The notes under the pieces were generated by a model that saw nothing but the letters and a program-made list of their open reading frames with translations, did not search any database and was not told where the DNA came from. The position numbers were made by a program, and so were the translations under genes. Below, in pieces: positions 16,959 to 25,544 of a DNA stretch of 64,000 nt. The first letter of the stretch is position 1; each line of letters opens with the position of its first letter. The stretch spans positions 1 through 64,000 of the forward strand of contig CAMCWM010000003.1 in NCBI GenBank assembly GCA_945882215.1, in the 5' to 3' direction. The stretch comes from Akkermansia muciniphila (GTDB lineage Bacteria; Verrucomicrobiota; Verrucomicrobiia; Verrucomicrobiales; Verrucomicrobiaceae).

Positions 16959-18187
16959 TACTTCGCCCCCTGGGCCAGCGCTTTCGCTGTCGCGTTGATG
17001 ATCGCCTCGCCGGTGATGGTGGCGCGGCTGGTGGCGTCCACGCCTTTCACGCCCTGCTTTGCGATGATCTGCGCCGGAACGTCGGTGAGCGCGGAGTAAT
17101 ACTGCTTCTCCTTGTGCTGGGTGACCTTCACGTCCTCGATCTTTTTGCCGCGCACTTTGACGCTGACCTCCACCTGACCCTCGTAGCCGAGGCTGCTGTC
17201 CTTGTAGGTGCCGTCGGCCACCTTCGACACATCGCTGAGTTCAAAGAGCTTCAACGCGGCGAGATTGGCCTGCGCACGATTTTGTGTGCGCTTCAGGCGC
17301 TCTGGCTTCTGATTGGTGGCGGCCGTGTTGATGACTTTCTCATAAAAGGTCCGCGCCTCCTCGATGCGGCCCGCCAGACGGCAGGCGTCGCCAGCGAGCA
17401 GCCAGGCGTCGTGCTCGTCGTAACCCTCAGCCATTTCCACCGCCCGATCGGTCTCCAGCATGTCACCGAGCAGCTTGATGGAGTCGAGTTGCAAGAACTG
17501 GGACTGCGCGAGAAGGTCGAGCGCCATCTGCTTGCTTCCGAGCCGCCAGTAACACTCTGCCAGATGCGCGCCCGGGCCGTCATCCATCTTGATGCCCGCC
17601 TGTTGCCACCACCACGCGGCGCGCGCGTAGTCCTGGAACAAGCGGAAGTGCATGTTCGCGATCTCCTTCGTCACTCGCGCTTTCAACGACGCATCTGGAT
17701 TGGAGTCGAGGATGTGATGCATGAGCTTCAGGCCCTCATGCCAGCGTCCGGCGTTCGGATTGATGATGTCCCAGATGAACTGGCCGACGTTCTTCTGGTT
17801 GTTCCACCCGCCCTGCGGCGGCCCCTCGGGCCAGGAGATGTCGAGCGTCTTCGGATAGTTCAGCTTCGTCGATTTCAACCAGTCTGGCTCCGTGGGGCCG
17901 ACTTTGGCGATGTGGGCCTGCACTTCTGCCGGGGTACGCGTCGTGCTGGATGCCGGTACTTGCAGATCGGTGCGCGTGCCGTTCACCGTGATGGCCTTCA
18001 CACTGGCATATGGCACGGTGCGTTTCATCAAAGCACCTCCGAGGCTGAATTCGACCGTCAGCGTCTTCGCCGTCGCGTTGTTTTCGAGGACCTTGCCCTC
18101 GACCTTCGCGCCGGTCATCAATTCAATCGTGTCCGCGCGGCACATCACCGCCACCGTCAGGAAAATCAGGATGCGCGTCGGCTTCAT
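16958..18187 (-). CDS. Exported TPR-like protein with C-terminal FMN-binding domain
   Basis: A 409-residue exported protein with a short signal peptide (MKPTRILIFLTVAVMCRA). Residues about 20-75 form a small beta domain. The middle (about 110-320) is helical with TPR-like repeats (GAHLAECYWRLGSKQMAL, AWLLAGDACRLAGRIEEA). The last 80 residues are an FMN_bind domain: DGTYKDSSLGYEGQVEV and the motif DATSRATITGEA, where Thr390 fits the site that ApbE modifies with FMN in NqrC/RnfG-type proteins. Arg replaces the usual Gly of the SGAT motif. It is encoded 3 bp after apbE and just before the NapH/NapG-like gene, so it is very likely an ApbE substrate carrying electrons outside the cytoplasm. Confidence 0.88.
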   Translation of the reverse strand: MKPTRILIFLTVAVMCRADTIELMTGAKVEGKVLENNATAKTLTVEFSLGGALMKRTVPYASVKAITVNGTRTDLQVPASSTTRTPAEVQAHIAKVGPTEPDWLKSTKLNYPKTLDISWPEGPPQGGWNNQKNVGQFIWDIINPNAGRWHEGLKLMHHILDSNPDASLKARVTKEIANMHFRLFQDYARAAWWWQQAGIKMDDGPGAHLAECYWRLGSKQMALDLLAQSQFLQLDSIKLLGDMLETDRAVEMAEGYDEHDAWLLAGDACRLAGRIEEARTFYEKVINTAATNQKPERLKRTQNRAQANLAALKLFELSDVSKVADGTYKDSSLGYEGQVEVSVKVRGKKIEDVKVTQHKEKQYYSALTDVPAQIIAKQGVKGVDATSRATITGEAIINATAKALAQGAK

Positions 18188-18190
18188 AAG

Positions 18191-19168
18191 TCATGCGGCG
18201 AAGGGAAAGCCCGGCGTGGCGACGCGGTGGCCGTCTTTGAGGATGAGGAGCGCGTCCGTGCCGGGGTAGTCACGCAGAAAATCGTTCCCGCGTTTCGCGC
18301 CGAGCACGAACAGCGCGGTGGAAAGCGCATCCGCCGCCATTGCTGAAGGCGCGAGCACGGAAACGCTCGCCAGTTCGCCCGGCGACTCGCCGGTATGCGG
18401 ATCAAAGATGTGATGACGGCTGAAATCGTCGCTGAAGGCCGTCTCGTAGTCTCCCGAGGTGGCAAGGCATCGGTTTTCGAGCTGTGCGAGCGCCGCAAAG
18501 GCATCGCGCTCACGCGGATGCTGGATGCCAATGCGCCAAGGAGCGTTCTTCGCGTTGTTTCCACGCGCGCTGAACTCACCCGCGTCGATCAAGGCATGTT
18601 CCACACCATGCGCACGCATCACGCGCATCGCCGCATCCGCCGCGAAGCCTTGTGCGATGCCGTTGAGCGTGATCGCCATGCCAGAGCCGAGTTTGATGGC
18701 AGTTTCCTCGACCTCGACTTTGCGCCAGTCCACAAGCGCGAGCATCGCAGCATCGGGTTTCACGCCTTTCAGCTCCCAAAGTGGCTGCACGGTCACATCG
18801 AAGGCTCCGCCAGATTTTTCGGCCACCTCAGCGGCAAAACGCAGCACTTCGACGAGCGAGGCATCCGGCGTTTCGAGCACACCTTCGCGATTCAGCCGCG
18901 AAATCTGGCTCTCCGGCCGGTAGAGGCTCATCACGCTCTCGATGCGCTCCAATTCCGAAAACGCCGCGTCGAGGGCCGCGTTGGCCGCGCTCTCATCCGC
19001 ATGCAGAACCGTCATGGTCACGGTCGCACCAAGCGCTTTCGAGGACTGAGAAAACATTCGCACTCCATTTTGGCGGGAACAATTCGTCATCCAAGCGCCA
19101 CACGCGCCTGCGGCGAGAGCGAAGAAGCGGCGGCGGCCTGGCAGGGAGCGGGCAGGGGGCGAGTTCAT
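18191..19168 (-). CDS. apbE: FAD:protein FMN transferase (ApbE)
   Basis: A 325-residue enzyme that attaches FMN from FAD to threonine of an exported flavoprotein. Family motifs are ESVMSLYRPESQISRLN, the ITLNGIAQGFAADAAM flavin-binding segment, ALIDAGEFSARG (the usual GG is AG), HHIFDPHTGES and the metal-site AMAADALSTALFVLG. The N-terminus has a twin-arginine-like RRRFFALAAG followed by a hydrophobic run and Cys30, so it may be a Tat-exported lipoprotein. It is the first gene of a three-gene unit with the FMN-binding TPR protein and the polyferredoxin fusion. Confidence 0.95.
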   Translation of the reverse strand: MNSPPARSLPGRRRFFALAAGACGAWMTNCSRQNGVRMFSQSSKALGATVTMTVLHADESAANAALDAAFSELERIESVMSLYRPESQISRLNREGVLETPDASLVEVLRFAAEVAEKSGGAFDVTVQPLWELKGVKPDAAMLALVDWRKVEVEETAIKLGSGMAITLNGIAQGFAADAAMRVMRAHGVEHALIDAGEFSARGNNAKNAPWRIGIQHPRERDAFAALAQLENRCLATSGDYETAFSDDFSRHHIFDPHTGESPGELASVSVLAPSAMAADALSTALFVLGAKRGNDFLRDYPGTDALLILKDGHRVATPGFPFAA

Positions 19169-19255
19169 GGTGAGATTTGAATGTGTGGCGACTTAACGCG
19201 AGTCATGGCCACTGGTTGTGAGAAAAATGAGGGCAGGCATTGTTGCCGGGCTCGG

Positions 19256-20455
19256 TCAGGGCTTGGCCTGGGTTTTGAGTAGCTGCTCACGCTCGGCTTC
19301 GAATTCGAGCTTCTCTCTCTTCAACCGGTTAATGTCTTCTGCGAGGGTCTCGATTCTTGGAAGCGCTTCCTGCTGCTTTTCGATTTCCTTCATGGCTCTT
19401 TTGATCTCCGCCGTACGATCTTGAAGCTCACGTTCCAGCGCTGGCTTCTGTTGTGCTTTCGCGTCTTTGAGACGGCGAGTCAACGACTCAAGCTCGCTTT
19501 GCATGATGGGCAAATCGTCCCCGAATGATTCGATTAATTTCACGATATTCTCAAGCTTCTCCTGTCGCAGGGCTATCTCCTTGTCCAAGGCATCCACACT
19601 CAGGAAGCTGCCCATGCTGTGCATCCACTCCGAGCAACGAGCCGGCCAATCATTGATCGGATTGCCCGCCTTGCGCATGCCAAAGCCGTGACCGCCTTTG
19701 GTGAAGAGATGGATTTCGCAGGGGATTCTGTGCTTTTTGTATTCGAGGTAGAGCAGCGTGGAGGCGACGGGGTTCTGGCCGTCGTCGTGGGCGCAGGCGA
19801 TGAACAGGGGCGGCGCATCGGCGGGCACGGTGAAGCCTTCCTTAAACTTCGTCGGCTCTTTGGATTCCACAAAGCCACCGCTGTAGATCATGATGCCGAA
19901 GTTCGGACGGCCAAGCGCCAGTTCGTCTGCATTGGCCGGATAGCGTGACCAGTCACGATCACACGCGAGATGCGCGAGCAGGTTTCCTCCGGCGCTGAAG
20001 CCGAGGAGACCGACGCGATTCGGATCAAGGTTCCATTTCTTGGCATGCTCACGGACGAGCACGATGGCCCTGGCGGCATCTTGAACGGGTTTTTCGTGGG
20101 GGGCGGCTTCATCACGCGTTGGAGTGCGGTATTTGAGCAGGATGCCGGTGACGCCGAGGGTGTTGAGCCATTCGCAGACCTGGGTACCTTCGTGAATGGC
20201 GGAGAGGAAGATGTAGGCACCGCCGGGAGCGACGATGACGCTGGTGCCGTTGGGTTTTTCCGGACGATACACCGTGATCGTCGGGTCGTGGATGTCGGTG
20301 ATCGTGCTTTTGCCGGCCTTGGTGCGGATGAAGTCCTCGGTGGCCTTGGAATGGGGCAGCATCTGGCCTGGAGCGCCCTCGGGCCAGAGTTTCAGCGTGA
20401 TGGGCTCGACCGCGTGCAGATTTGCGGCAAGGAGGATGAACAGCGGCAGTTTCAT
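19256..20455 (-). CDS. Exported alpha/beta-hydrolase (esterase) with C-terminal coiled coil
   Basis: A 399-residue protein. The start at 20455 gives a signal peptide (MKLPLFILLAANLHA). Residues about 15-285 are a BD-FAE-like alpha/beta-hydrolase: oxyanion APGGAY, nucleophile GFSAGG, acid residue in AHDDGQNP and His in KGGHGFGM. These enzymes commonly remove acyl groups from polysaccharides. The last 100 residues or so are a long charged helix (EIALRQEKLENIV onward) with clear heptads, unusual for this family. This coiled coil may oligomerise the enzyme or bind it to the envelope. It is transcribed divergently from a DUF1501 gene. Confidence 0.85.
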   Translation of the reverse strand: MKLPLFILLAANLHAVEPITLKLWPEGAPGQMLPHSKATEDFIRTKAGKSTITDIHDPTITVYRPEKPNGTSVIVAPGGAYIFLSAIHEGTQVCEWLNTLGVTGILLKYRTPTRDEAAPHEKPVQDAARAIVLVREHAKKWNLDPNRVGLLGFSAGGNLLAHLACDRDWSRYPANADELALGRPNFGIMIYSGGFVESKEPTKFKEGFTVPADAPPLFIACAHDDGQNPVASTLLYLEYKKHRIPCEIHLFTKGGHGFGMRKAGNPINDWPARCSEWMHSMGSFLSVDALDKEIALRQEKLENIVKLIESFGDDLPIMQSELESLTRRLKDAKAQQKPALERELQDRTAEIKRAMKEIEKQQEALPRIETLAEDINRLKREKLEFEAEREQLLKTQAKP

Positions 20456-20515
20456 GAGTGGCTGCGGGATGATGATGGAAAGGCAGGGCTTTGTCACTCG
20501 TAGAGATCAACGTTC

Positions 20516-21970
20516 ATGAATCCGCTCGACGCCAACCGCCTGCATCTCACCCGCCGCTCCTTGTTTGGGAAGACGGCGATGGGCATTGGCGGCGCGGCAC
20601 TGGGCTCGCTGCTGACGCGGGAGGGATTCGCGGCGCAACTGGCGGATGCGATGGCCCCTGCCCTGCCGCATTTCGCACCCAAGGCGAAACGGGTGATCTA
20701 CCTGCTGCAAAACGGCGCTCCTTCGCATGTGGACCTGTTTGATCACAAGCCGATGCTCAAAAAGATGCACGGCACGCAGATCCCGGACAGCATCGTGGGC
20801 GGAAAGCGCTTCAGCACGATGACGGGCGGCCAGACAGCGCGTCCGGTGCTCGGCGAGATCTCGAATTTTTCACGCCACGGCCACAGCGGCGCGACGGTGA
20901 GCGATTTCATGCCGCACACAGCGGCGATTGCGGATGAGCTGTGCTTCATCAAGTCGATGCACACGACGCAGGTAAATCATGCGCCGGCGATCACGTTTTT
21001 CATGACGGGCAGCGAGCAGGCGGGACGTCCGGCGATCGGTTCGTGGCTGAGCTATGGCCTGGGCAGCGATGCAGAGGACATGCCGGCTTTTGTGGTGATG
21101 ACCTCGCGCGACAAGGAAGCGAGCTGCGGCCAGATTTTTTATGACTTCTACTGGGGCAGCGGCTTTCTGCCGTCGAAGTATCAGGGCGTGAAATTTCGCG
21201 GTAGTGGCGATCCTGTCTTGTATCTGAGCAACCCGGACGGCATGAGCCGCGAGGTGAAGCGCACCATCTTGGATGGCATCGCGGGCCTGAACGAGATGAA
21301 GCTGCGCGAGTTTGGTGATCCGGAGATCGCCACCCGCATCGCGCAATACGAGATGTCCTACAAGATGCAGACCAGCGTGCCGGAGCTGACCGATTTTTCC
21401 GACGAGCCAAAGCATATCCTCGACATGTACGGCCCGGATGTGATGCGGCAGGGCAGCTTCGCCTACAACTGCCTCATGGCGCGTCGCCTCGCCGAGCGTG
21501 GCGTGCGTTTTGTGCAGCTCATGCATGCGGGCTGGGACCAGCATCGCAATCTGAACACGCAGCTCAAGATTCAAGCCACCGACACCGATGCGCCGAGCGC
21601 GGCGCTGGTGAAGGATTTGAAGCAACGCGGTCTGCTGGAGGACACGCTCGTCATCTGGGGGGGTGAATTTGGCCGCACACCGTTTTTGCAGGGAAAGATC
21701 GAGGATACGAAGCAATGGGGCCGTGATCATCACCCGTATGTGTTCACGATCTGGATGGCCGGTGGCGGCGTGAAGCCGGGCATGACCTACGGCGAGAGCG
21801 ATGAGTTCGGCTTCAACGTGGGGAAGGATGGCGTCCACGTTCACGATTTCCAGGCCACACTGATGCACCTCCTCGGCATCGACCACGAACGCTTCACCTT
21901 CCGCTTCCAGGGAAGGCAGTTCCGGCTGACGGACGTGCTTGGGCATGTGGTGAAGCCGGTGCTGGCTTAA
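20516..21970 (+). CDS. DUF1501 protein with Tat signal
   Basis: A 484-residue protein of the DUF1501 family, widespread in Planctomycetes and Verrucomicrobia and related to the alkaline phosphatase/sulfatase fold. The N-terminus LTRRSLFGKTAMGIGG is a twin-arginine signal. Family features include VIYLLQNGAPSHVDLFDHKP, SMHTTQVNHAP, MHAGWDQH, WGGEFGRTP and GRDHHPYVFTIWMAGGG. Members usually follow a DUF1549/DUF1553 cytochrome gene. Here that partner is absent and a secreted esterase gene is divergent instead. The biochemical role of the family is not established. Confidence 0.92.
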   Translation: MNPLDANRLHLTRRSLFGKTAMGIGGAALGSLLTREGFAAQLADAMAPALPHFAPKAKRVIYLLQNGAPSHVDLFDHKPMLKKMHGTQIPDSIVGGKRFSTMTGGQTARPVLGEISNFSRHGHSGATVSDFMPHTAAIADELCFIKSMHTTQVNHAPAITFFMTGSEQAGRPAIGSWLSYGLGSDAEDMPAFVVMTSRDKEASCGQIFYDFYWGSGFLPSKYQGVKFRGSGDPVLYLSNPDGMSREVKRTILDGIAGLNEMKLREFGDPEIATRIAQYEMSYKMQTSVPELTDFSDEPKHILDMYGPDVMRQGSFAYNCLMARRLAERGVRFVQLMHAGWDQHRNLNTQLKIQATDTDAPSAALVKDLKQRGLLEDTLVIWGGEFGRTPFLQGKIEDTKQWGRDHHPYVFTIWMAGGGVKPGMTYGESDEFGFNVGKDGVHVHDFQATLMHLLGIDHERFTFRFQGRQFRLTDVLGHVVKPVLA

Positions 21971-22020
21971 AGCCCAGATGGCGGTTGCATCCCGCACTCG
22001 CCGCGTGTTTGAATCGTCCA

Positions 22021-22953
22021 ATGCTGATCCCCCGTCTTGTTCTCGCCCTCGCACTGGTCGTGTGCGTCGTGGCATGCGGGCGTGAGGAGAAAAAGCCGGA
22101 TTCAGCGGCCTTTGTCTCCGATGGTGCCGGTGACGGCAGCGTGTGGGTGGTGGATTCACCCAATGGAGGACGCTTGTACCTCTGCGGCACGATTCACATC
22201 CTGCGCGAGAAGGACTACCCGCTGGCTCCTGCCTACGAGGCCGCTTACATGTATTCGAACAAGCTCGTGCTGGAACTGCCGCCGGGCGCGGCCTCGGGGC
22301 CGGAGCTGACCAGCCGGATGTCACAGCTCGGCTTGTACTCGGCGGACACCTCTCTGGAGGCGAATGTGAGCAAAGAAACGTGGGAGGACGTGAAAAAGTG
22401 GACGCAGAAGCACGGACTGGAGGTTTCCTCGATGAACCGCTTCCGCCCGTGGTTCGTGGCACTGCTCATGACCAACGTGGAATACGCCAACCTGGGAGCC
22501 AAGGCCGAAATGGGTGTGGACACGCACTTTGAGCAACGGGCGAAGAAGGATGGCAAGCCTGCCGAAGGACTCGAAACGGTGGAGTTCCAAATCCAGCTCT
22601 TTGCATCTCTGAGCGACAAACAGCAGCGCGAGCTGCTGGAGCAAACGCTGACCGAGGTCAGCCATGTGGCCGAGGAGTATGAAAAAATCGTCCGGGCATG
22701 GAAACAGGGTGATCTGGCGGCCCTGAGCGAGATGATGTTGCAGGAGGCGGATCGCTATTCCGACCTGAACGAGCTGTTCGTCACAGCCCGCAACCTGTCA
22801 TGGATGGACCGGCTGGAGCAGATGCTCAAGAAAGGTGAAAAAGTCATGGTGCTGACCGGCACGCTGCACTTCATCTCGGACACCGGCTTGATCGAACTGA
22901 TGCGCAAGCGCGGCCACCGTGTGCGGCATTACCGCGAAGTCACTGACTTCTGA
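22021..22953 (+). CDS. TraB/GumN family lipoprotein
   Basis: A 310-residue protein. The start at 22021 gives a lipoprotein signal (MLIPRLVLALALVVCVVAC). The rest matches the TraB/GumN (TIKI-like) family: the N-terminal GTIHILREKDYPL and the C-terminal GTLHFISDTGLIELMRKRG, whose paired Gly-X-X-His motifs are thought to form the active site, plus the RFRPWFVALLM segment. Bacterial members are putative membrane-associated proteases. It is 50 bp downstream of the DUF1501 gene on the same strand, perhaps co-transcribed. Confidence 0.88.
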   Translation: MLIPRLVLALALVVCVVACGREEKKPDSAAFVSDGAGDGSVWVVDSPNGGRLYLCGTIHILREKDYPLAPAYEAAYMYSNKLVLELPPGAASGPELTSRMSQLGLYSADTSLEANVSKETWEDVKKWTQKHGLEVSSMNRFRPWFVALLMTNVEYANLGAKAEMGVDTHFEQRAKKDGKPAEGLETVEFQIQLFASLSDKQQRELLEQTLTEVSHVAEEYEKIVRAWKQGDLAALSEMMLQEADRYSDLNELFVTARNLSWMDRLEQMLKKGEKVMVLTGTLHFISDTGLIELMRKRGHRVRHYREVTDF

Positions 22954-22960
22954 GGATGGT

Positions 22961-23020
22961 GTTAGGAGTGAGGAGTTATGAGGTCTCACTCTCCTATAAC
23001 TCATAACTTCTAACCCTTAA
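22961..23020. repeat. Imperfect inverted-repeat element (ATAACTCATAAC family)
   Basis: GTTATGAG (22975-22982) pairs with CTCATAAC (23000-23007). Flanking GTTAGGAG and CTAACCC/TTAAC extend the imperfect pairing. The core TATAACTCATAAC (22995-23007) is identical to the right arm of the element at 16881-16958. It fills the gap between the convergent TraB-like gene and kdsD, where it could serve as a terminator. Confidence 0.65.
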
Positions 23021-23024
23021 CTCA

Positions 23025-23996
23025 TCACACCAGCCGCAGCCGCGTGAGATCCTGCGTATCGACCATGCCGACGGGTTTGCCTGTGGAATCGACGACGACG
23101 ATGTCATCGACGCGGTTCTTCTCCAGTGTGGCGAGCACCTCGGCGGCGAGTTTGTCGGCCTGGATGCTGACGGGGCGTGCCGTCATGAAGTCGCGCACGG
23201 GTTTGAAGGCGATGGCGTTGTCCTTCTGGAAGGCACGAACGAAATCGCCATGCGTGAAGACGCCGGCAAGCGTGCCGTCCGCGTTCGTGACGATGGCGGC
23301 ACCGCTGCGTGCGCGTGTCATGGCCTGGAGCGCCTCGCGGACAGGAGTCTCGGGAGTGATCATCGCGAGCTGCTCACCGCTGCGCATGACGTCACTCACA
23401 CGGGTGAGCAGCGCACGGCCCAGCGAGCCGCCGGGATGCAACCGGGCAAAGTCCTCGGATTGAAAGCCGCGTGCTTCGAGCAGTGCCATCGCCAGGGCGT
23501 CGCAGAGCACGAGCATGGTGGTGGTGCTGGAGGTGGGGGCCAGGTTCAGCGGGCAGGCCTCCTGCGTGACATGCACATCGAGCACGACATCCGCATTTTT
23601 TGCCAGCGTGGACTGCAGCGCGCCGGTGATCGCGATGATCGGAATGCCGAAACGCTTCACATGCGGCAGCAGATCCAGCAGCTCCGAAGTTTCGCCGCTG
23701 TAGCTGAGCATGATCGCCAGATCGCCCGGATCGGCAACGCCGAGATCGCCGTGCAGCGCATCACCGACATTCAGCAGCACGGTGGTGGCCCCGGTGCTGT
23801 TGAGGGTGGCGGCCAGCTTGCGGCCGATGTTGCCGCTTTTGCCCACACCGCAGACGATGAGCTTGCCACGGTTGCGAACGCACGGCAGCAGCAGTTCGAT
23901 GGCACGGGAGAAACTCTCGTCAATGCGTGCATGCAACCGCTGCAGCTCGTCGATTTCGAGCTGGATGACACGGCGGGCTTTCTCCGGGTAATTCAT
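23025..23996 (-). CDS. kdsD: Arabinose-5-phosphate isomerase (SIS plus two CBS domains)
   Basis: A 323-residue enzyme converting D-ribulose 5-phosphate to D-arabinose 5-phosphate, the first step to Kdo of lipopolysaccharide. An SIS domain spans about 35-175 (GVGKSGNIGRKLAATLNSTG, AIMLSYSGETSELLDLLP, TSSTTTMLVLCDALA). Two CBS domains follow (about 205-260 and 270-323, ending VDTQDLTRLRLV). The length and domain order are those of KdsD/KpsF/GutQ. It fits with the lipopolysaccharide-export permease gene in the same window, indicating a Kdo-type outer membrane. Confidence 0.94.
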   Translation of the reverse strand: MNYPEKARRVIQLEIDELQRLHARIDESFSRAIELLLPCVRNRGKLIVCGVGKSGNIGRKLAATLNSTGATTVLLNVGDALHGDLGVADPGDLAIMLSYSGETSELLDLLPHVKRFGIPIIAITGALQSTLAKNADVVLDVHVTQEACPLNLAPTSSTTTMLVLCDALAMALLEARGFQSEDFARLHPGGSLGRALLTRVSDVMRSGEQLAMITPETPVREALQAMTRARSGAAIVTNADGTLAGVFTHGDFVRAFQKDNAIAFKPVRDFMTARPVSIQADKLAAEVLATLEKNRVDDIVVVDSTGKPVGMVDTQDLTRLRLV

Positions 23997-24100
23997 GAGC
24001 CGGAACCTTTAGACAGATAGCGAGATGCAGCAACCAAGTGCTTGAGCATGAGAGAATTCCCCGCCATTATCCAAATGCCAACGCATCTGACTTATCGCCA

Positions 24101-25099
24101 ATGACTTCCGGTTCCATCGGTTCCCACCGCGCCTTCATGGGTGTCTGCATCACCCTGAGCATTTGTCTGGCGCTGACTCTCTTTGTGGGCTGGAAGTGGT
24201 ATTTTGAGAGCCTTGCCAGCCGCAATACTCTGATCGAGATGGCAAAAAAAGCTGAGACACGCGTTCGGGAGTTGGAAAACCTGGGGCTTTCCGTCGAAGC
24301 GGCGAAAACCGAAGCGGAACCGCCTTCAGTGCTGCCCAAGATTTCGGTCCCTGAGACGGCTCCTCAGGCGGCACCTCAGACGTCTGTCAGCAATCAAGGT
24401 GCCCTGCACCCTGCGGAGTCCAAGATCAAGGAGCTGCCACTGATGGAAACCAGTGATGATGTGGTTCACGCACTGGCCCTTCTGGACCAATACTGGAAAA
24501 CCGAGGCGTGGAAGGACCGTGTCCCGCTGGTGGTCCATTCTGACCGTGTCGCCGAACTGATGAAGGACTTTTATGAGACACAGGGTGCTGCAGACCCGGC
24601 GCCCGGTGGGCTGGTCAGCAAGGCCCGTTATCAGATCGACGGCACTGAAATTCTCTACTTCAGCTACACCAGCAGCCGCCCGACGGGTTCGCTGGAGGTC
24701 GCCATGCTGCGCGGCCCCGACGGGAAGTTCCTGATCGACTGGGAAAGTCTCACCGGCTATGGCGAGATGTCCTTTCAGGACTTCCGCGCCAAGCGTCCCA
24801 CCAAACCAGTGATCATGCGTGCCTACGTGCGCCTGTTTGAATACTTCAACTTCGAGTTCTCCGACTCTAAAAAATACCTCTGTGTGAAGCTGACCTCAGA
24901 AAACGGCGAAAGCTCTGTTTACGCCTACTGCGAGCGAGGCACGGAATTGGGCCGCTGGCTCGAATCCGACCTCTCCTCCACGGGCCCTTCCGGTTTCAAG
25001 GGCTACACGATGCAGGTCTCTTTCCCGCCGGACGCCCAGTCAAACCAGTGCGTGAATTTGGACAAGGTCTTGACTGCACGCTGGCTGGTGCTGCCGTGA
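24101..25099 (+). CDS. Hypothetical single-pass membrane protein
   Basis: A 332-residue protein of unknown function. The start at 24101 places a membrane segment near residues 12-34 (AFMGVCITLSICLALTLFVGWKWYF), followed by a helical charged region (EMAKKAETRVRELENLG) and a Pro/Ala linker. A folded domain of about 220 residues runs from about 115 to the C-terminus and contains the aromatic motif ILYFSYTSSRPTGSLEVAMLR. It is divergent from kdsD. I do not recognise a named family. The large domain would lie in the periplasm if the N-terminus is cytoplasmic. Confidence 0.7.
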   Translation: MTSGSIGSHRAFMGVCITLSICLALTLFVGWKWYFESLASRNTLIEMAKKAETRVRELENLGLSVEAAKTEAEPPSVLPKISVPETAPQAAPQTSVSNQGALHPAESKIKELPLMETSDDVVHALALLDQYWKTEAWKDRVPLVVHSDRVAELMKDFYETQGAADPAPGGLVSKARYQIDGTEILYFSYTSSRPTGSLEVAMLRGPDGKFLIDWESLTGYGEMSFQDFRAKRPTKPVIMRAYVRLFEYFNFEFSDSKKYLCVKLTSENGESSVYAYCERGTELGRWLESDLSSTGPSGFKGYTMQVSFPPDAQSNQCVNLDKVLTARWLVLP

Positions 25100-25141
25100 A
25101 AACCCGCCCCGTTGGGCTGTCAGGTGGTAAAAAAGAGCCTT

Positions 25142-25375
25142 TTACTCTCCGTCACGGCCGATGGCCTCCACCGGGCATCCGGTGAGGGCTTCCTCGCAGA
25201 GATTGCGCTCGTCGTCGTTTTCAGGCTGCTTGTAGAGGTACGAATGGCCGCCGTCATCGTCACGCTTGAAGTTCGCCGGGGCCGTTTCACGGCAAAGGTC
25301 GCAGTCGATGCACTGGTCATCGACATAGTAGGCACCGGGGGCGTTTTGGGCGTATTTGTTTGCAGCGTCAGCCAT
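25142..25375 (-). CDS. Small single-cluster ferredoxin
   Basis: A 77-residue acidic ferredoxin. Cys22, Cys25 and Cys28 form CIDCDLC. Cys67, followed by Pro in GCPVEAIG, completes the likely [4Fe-4S] site; Cys60 is extra. The second-cluster motif of bacterial two-cluster ferredoxins is absent, which matches the Fer4_13/15-type one-cluster proteins. The start at 25375 (MADAANKYAQ) was chosen because the longer frame overlaps the upstream divergent gene. No redox partner is adjacent, so it is probably a general cytosolic electron carrier. Confidence 0.9.
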   Translation of the reverse strand: MADAANKYAQNAPGAYYVDDQCIDCDLCRETAPANFKRDDDGGHSYLYKQPENDDERNLCEEALTGCPVEAIGRDGE

Positions 25376-25544
25376 GGGGTCTGGGGAGGTAGGGGCCGCG
25401 ATAGTAGTTCCCGGCCCCTTGGTTTCAAACGGTTTTTTGCCCTGTTGTCCCCACCCTGAGTCCCTGATTGACACACCCTTTACAATAAAAGCTCGCCTCA
25501 GCCGTGATGCTCGCCGCATCATTCCCTCCAACCACCCCACGGCC

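Noticed and set aside
20870-22462. Minus-strand open frame of 530 codons
   Set aside because: It covers the DUF1501 and TraB-like genes on the opposite strand, both with clear family motifs. Its own translation is His/Arg-rich with no motif.
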